Below are positions 14,048 to 16,980 of a stretch of DNA of 16,980 nucleotides, piece by piece. Below the pieces are notes generated by a model. The model was not told the DNA's origin. It ran no database searches and worked only from the letters and a program-made list of their open reading frames with translations. Source of the DNA: an uncultured Bacilli bacterium (GTDB taxonomy: Bacteria > Bacillota_I > Bacilli_A > RF39 > UBA660). Position 1 is the first letter of the stretch. Every line of letters begins with the position of its first letter. Made by a program: the position numbers and the translations under genes. The stretch lies in contig CANQIM010000011.1 in assembly GCA_947624075.1 (NCBI GenBank), positions 1 to 16,980 on the forward strand. Reading direction: 5' to 3'.

Positions 14048-16980
14048 ATGAAATTTGAAAAATTAGAACAAGGAAAAATCAATGAAATAGAGGAAAAATT
14101 TACTAAAGAATGGGATAAAGTTGATATTTACACAAAAACTGTGGAAAATAGAAAAAATAATGAAAGTTTTGTTTTCTATGATGGTCCTGCTACTGCTAAC
14201 GGAATGCCTGGTATTCATCATACTTTGGCTAAGCTTTTAAAAGATACAATTTGTAAATATAAGACAATGCAAGGCTATAAGGTTATTAGAAAAGTAGGTT
14301 GGGATACTCATGGTCTACCAGTAGAAGTTCAAGTTGAAAAGGAATTGAATTTTTCTAGTAAAAACGATATTGAAGAATATGGTATCAAGGAATTTAATCA
14401 AAAATGTCGCGAAAGTGTTTGGAAGAATGAAGAGTATTTTACTAAATTTACCAAGCAAATGGGACAATTTATTGATTTGGAGCATCCTTATATTACTTAT
14501 AATAATGATTACATTGAAACAGAATGGTGGATTTTAAAGAAAATATTTGATGAGGGTTATATTTATAATGGCTTAAAGATAGTTCCTTGGTGTCCAAGAT
14601 GTGGTACAGGTCTTGCTTCTCATGAAGTAGCTCAAGGCTATAAGGAAGTATCTGTTAACACTGTTTATGTTCCTTTTAAATTAAAAAATGAAGAAAATAC
14701 TTACTTTTTAGTATGGACAACTACTCCTTGGACTTTAATTTCTAATGTTGCATTATGTGTAAATCCTGATGAAACTTATGTAAAGTGCTTGTCAAAAGGT
14801 TATAATTTCATTGTTGTAAAAGCTTTAGCTGATTCTATTTTAGGTACTGATTATGAAATAGTAGAAGAATATAAGGGAAAAGATTTAGAATTTGTTGAAT
14901 ATGAACAATTAATGCCTTTCTTAAAAACAGATAAAAAAGGTTTCTACGTAACTTGTGATAGTTATGTTACCACTGAAGATGGTACTGGTATTGTCCATAT
15001 TGCTCCTGCTTTTGGTCAAGACGATTATGAAGTGGGTTTAAAATATGATTTACCTGTTTTAAATCCTGTTGGAGAAGATGGTTGCTACACAGAAGGCCCA
15101 TGGAAAGACCGTTTAGTTGTTGATCCTAATTTGGAACTTGAAATTATTAAATATTTAGCTAGTGAAGATAAGTTATTTAAGAAGCAAAAGATAAATCATG
15201 ATTACCCACATTGTTGGAGATGTAAAACACCATTAGTTTATTACTCAAAACCATCTTTATATATTAAAACAACGGCTAAAAAAGATGAAATTATAGCCGA
15301 AAATAAAAAAATAGCTTGGCATCCCGACTATGTTGGTGAAAAAAGATTTGAAAATTGGCTTCAAAATATGAATGATTGGGCTATTTCTCGTAATCGTTAT
15401 TGGGGCTGTCCAATTCCGCTATGGAAATGTGAATGTGGCCATGAAATAATGATTGGCTCTAGAGAAGAATTAAAGAAGTTAGCTATAGAAGATGTAAGTG
15501 ATGATTTAGATCTACATCGTCCTTATGTAGATGATATTCATATTGAATGTCCAAAATGTCATAAGAAGATGTCTCGAATTTCTGATGTCATTGATTGTTG
15601 GTTTGATTCAGGTTCTATGCCTTTTGCTCAATATCATTATCCATTTGAAAATAAAGAGCTTTTTGAAAGTCAATTTCCAGCTGATTTTATAGCTGAGGGA
15701 ATTGATCAAACAAGAGGTTGGTTTTATTCACTTTTAGTAATTTCAACCTTTGTTACTGGTAAAACACCATATAAAAATGTTTTAGTAAATGATCTTTTAC
15801 TTGATAAGTATGGTCAAAAAATGCATAAGTCTCGTGGTAATACCGTAAGTCCGTTTGAGATTATGGAAAAATATGGAGCAGATACTGTAAGATTTTATAT
15901 GCTATATGCATCTCCTGTTTGGACACCTTTAAAGTTTGACGAAGATGGGGTCAAAGAAATTTATTCTAAATACATTTCCACATTTAAAAATGCTTATTCT
16001 TTCTTTGAAATGTATGCTAATGCTGACAATGTAGATCCAAGAACATATAACATTCCTGTTAAAGATAGACCTTTAATTGATCGTTGGTTAATTTCTAAAT
16101 TAAATAAATTAATTAAAGAAGTTAATAATGCCTTTTTAGAATATGACTTAAATAAAGTCGCTAAGGCAATTGTTCCTTTTCTAAATGATGACTTATCTAA
16201 CTGGTATATTAGAAGTAATAGAAGACGTTTCTGGGACAGCGAACTAACTGAGTCTAAAAAATGTGTTTACTTAACTACTTATGAAGTATTAGTTGAACTA
16301 TGCAAATTATGTGCTCCTTTAACACCTTTCTTAACAGAAGAAATTTATCAAAAATTAACTAATCAAGAATCAGTTCATCTAGCTGATTATCCAGTTGAAA
16401 AAGAAGAATTAATAGATGAAGCAATTGAAGAGAAAATGGATTTAGTAAGAGATATTTGCTCTTTAGGTCGTTTTGCTCGTGAAGAAGCTAATATTAAAGT
16501 TCGTCAACCAATAAGTAGCTTAATCTTACCAAAAAGCGATGAAATTATAATTGGCAATTTATTGCCAGTTATTGAAGAGGAATTAAATGTTAAGGAAATA
16601 ATCTTTAAAGAAGATATGAGTGATTATCTTGAATATGTTGTAAAACCAAATTTCAAAGTTTTAGGAAAGACTTTAGGTCCAAGAATTAAGTTACTTCAAG
16701 AAGTTTTAAATAATTTATCTTCTAAAGATGTTTCTAAAATTTCTGAAGGTGGTTTGACAATCAATCTTGGTGGCGATGATTACACTATTACTGAAGACAT
16801 GGTACTTATAACTTTAAAACAAAAAGAAGGCTATGCTTCAACATCTAATAATAAAACTTGCGTTGTTTTAGATACTGAATTAACAGAAGATTTAATATTA
16901 GAAGGATTAGCTCGTGAGTTTGTTCGTAAAGTTCAATCACTTCGTAAAGAAGCTGACTTTGTAATAACTGATCATATTAA
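14048..16980 (+). CDS. ileS: isoleucyl-tRNA synthetase, type 2, with GIHH in place of HxGH (3' end beyond window)
   Basis: 977 codons are visible; related type 2 enzymes are about 1,030 aa, so only the last part is missing. The ATG follows a GTAGGTG-like site. Residues 43-60 are the nucleotide-binding start, FYDGPATANGMPGIHHTL: G55-I56-H57-H58 replaces the HxGH signature. WTTTPWTL and GTGIVHIAPAFGQDD (312-326) mark the editing domain with its conserved Asp. A CxC...CxxC zinc-ribbon-like insert (KCECGHE, ECPKCHKK) precedes DCWFDSGSMPFAQ and the EGIDQTRGWFY motif. The KMSKS loop is KMHKS (591-595). LAREFVRKVQSLRKEA near the end is typical of the eukaryote-like type 2 C-terminal domain. It charges tRNA-Ile in the cytoplasm. 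Regulation comes from the Ile T-box upstream of the two antiporter genes. Confidence 0.94.
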   Translation, partial: MKFEKLEQGKINEIEEKFTKEWDKVDIYTKTVENRKNNESFVFYDGPATANGMPGIHHTLAKLLKDTICKYKTMQGYKVIRKVGWDTHGLPVEVQVEKELNFSSKNDIEEYGIKEFNQKCRESVWKNEEYFTKFTKQMGQFIDLEHPYITYNNDYIETEWWILKKIFDEGYIYNGLKIVPWCPRCGTGLASHEVAQGYKEVSVNTVYVPFKLKNEENTYFLVWTTTPWTLISNVALCVNPDETYVKCLSKGYNFIVVKALADSILGTDYEIVEEYKGKDLEFVEYEQLMPFLKTDKKGFYVTCDSYVTTEDGTGIVHIAPAFGQDDYEVGLKYDLPVLNPVGEDGCYTEGPWKDRLVVDPNLELEIIKYLASEDKLFKKQKINHDYPHCWRCKTPLVYYSKPSLYIKTTAKKDEIIAENKKIAWHPDYVGEKRFENWLQNMNDWAISRNRYWGCPIPLWKCECGHEIMIGSREELKKLAIEDVSDDLDLHRPYVDDIHIECPKCHKKMSRISDVIDCWFDSGSMPFAQYHYPFENKELFESQFPADFIAEGIDQTRGWFYSLLVISTFVTGKTPYKNVLVNDLLLDKYGQKMHKSRGNTVSPFEIMEKYGADTVRFYMLYASPVWTPLKFDEDGVKEIYSKYISTFKNAYSFFEMYANADNVDPRTYNIPVKDRPLIDRWLISKLNKLIKEVNNAFLEYDLNKVAKAIVPFLNDDLSNWYIRSNRRRFWDSELTESKKCVYLTTYEVLVELCKLCAPLTPFLTEEIYQKLTNQESVHLADYPVEKEELIDEAIEEKMDLVRDICSLGRFAREEANIKVRQPISSLILPKSDEIIIGNLLPVIEEELNVKEIIFKEDMSDYLEYVVKPNFKVLGKTLGPRIKLLQEVLNNLSSKDVSKISEGGLTINLGGDDYTITEDMVLITLKQKEGYASTSNNKTCVVLDTELTEDLILEGLAREFVRKVQSLRKEADFVITDHI

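Overview
The window is about 17 kb of very AT-rich DNA with every recognisable gene on the + strand and short intergenic gaps. Standard-code TGA is used as a stop (end of the RluA-family gene). Shine-Dalgarno sites are purine-rich, promoters are SigA-type, one T-box leader is present, and the divIVA-ileS neighbourhood is that of Bacillota. I infer a low-GC Bacillota, possibly one of the uncultured gut Bacilli lineages near Erysipelotrichales/RF39. That placement is inference and not read directly from a marker gene. Nothing looks like phage, an insertion sequence, CRISPR or a plasmid.

Layout. (1) 1-3453: the tail of an unknown upstream gene, then two large single-pass membrane proteins with outward-facing repeat domains. 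The first resembles an arylsulfotransferase whose catalytic residues seem lost; the second is a WG-repeat-like protein with its own promoter. (2) 3528-6950: a tight three-gene operon with an RluA-family pseudouridine synthase, a membrane-anchored GH3 beta-N-acetylhexosaminidase (NagZ-like) and asparaginyl-tRNA synthetase. (3) 7110-8612: a PP2C-type protein phosphatase and a small lipoprotein, closed by a strong 15-bp terminator. (4) 8741-10741: a HerA/DUF87-type hexameric ATPase with a Pro/Gln-rich tail. (5) 10873-11778: sepF and divIVA, the cell-division and pole-organising pair. (6) 11779-16980: a promoter, an isoleucine T-box leader (AUC specifier), two tandem paralogous CaCA-family cation antiporters, and ileS, which runs off the window end.

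How it fits together. In Bacillus and relatives the tail of the division cluster runs ylmE-sepF-ylmG-ylmH-divIVA-(T-box)-ileS. Here that backbone is recognisable but modified: ylmG and ylmH are absent between sepF and divIVA, a HerA-like ATPase lies upstream of sepF, and two cation antiporters sit between the Ile T-box and ileS. The T-box therefore should control the antiporters together with the synthetase, so cation export would respond to tRNA-Ile charging. The IleRS is the eukaryote-like type 2 form and carries GIHH where class I synthetases have HxGH. That swap has been described in IleRS2 enzymes with extreme mupirocin resistance.

The most notable points are the T-box/antiporter/ileS arrangement, the GxHH motif of IleRS, the altered alpha-1 signature of the second antiporter, the HerA-like ATPase next to division genes, and the degenerate arylsulfotransferase-like surface protein.
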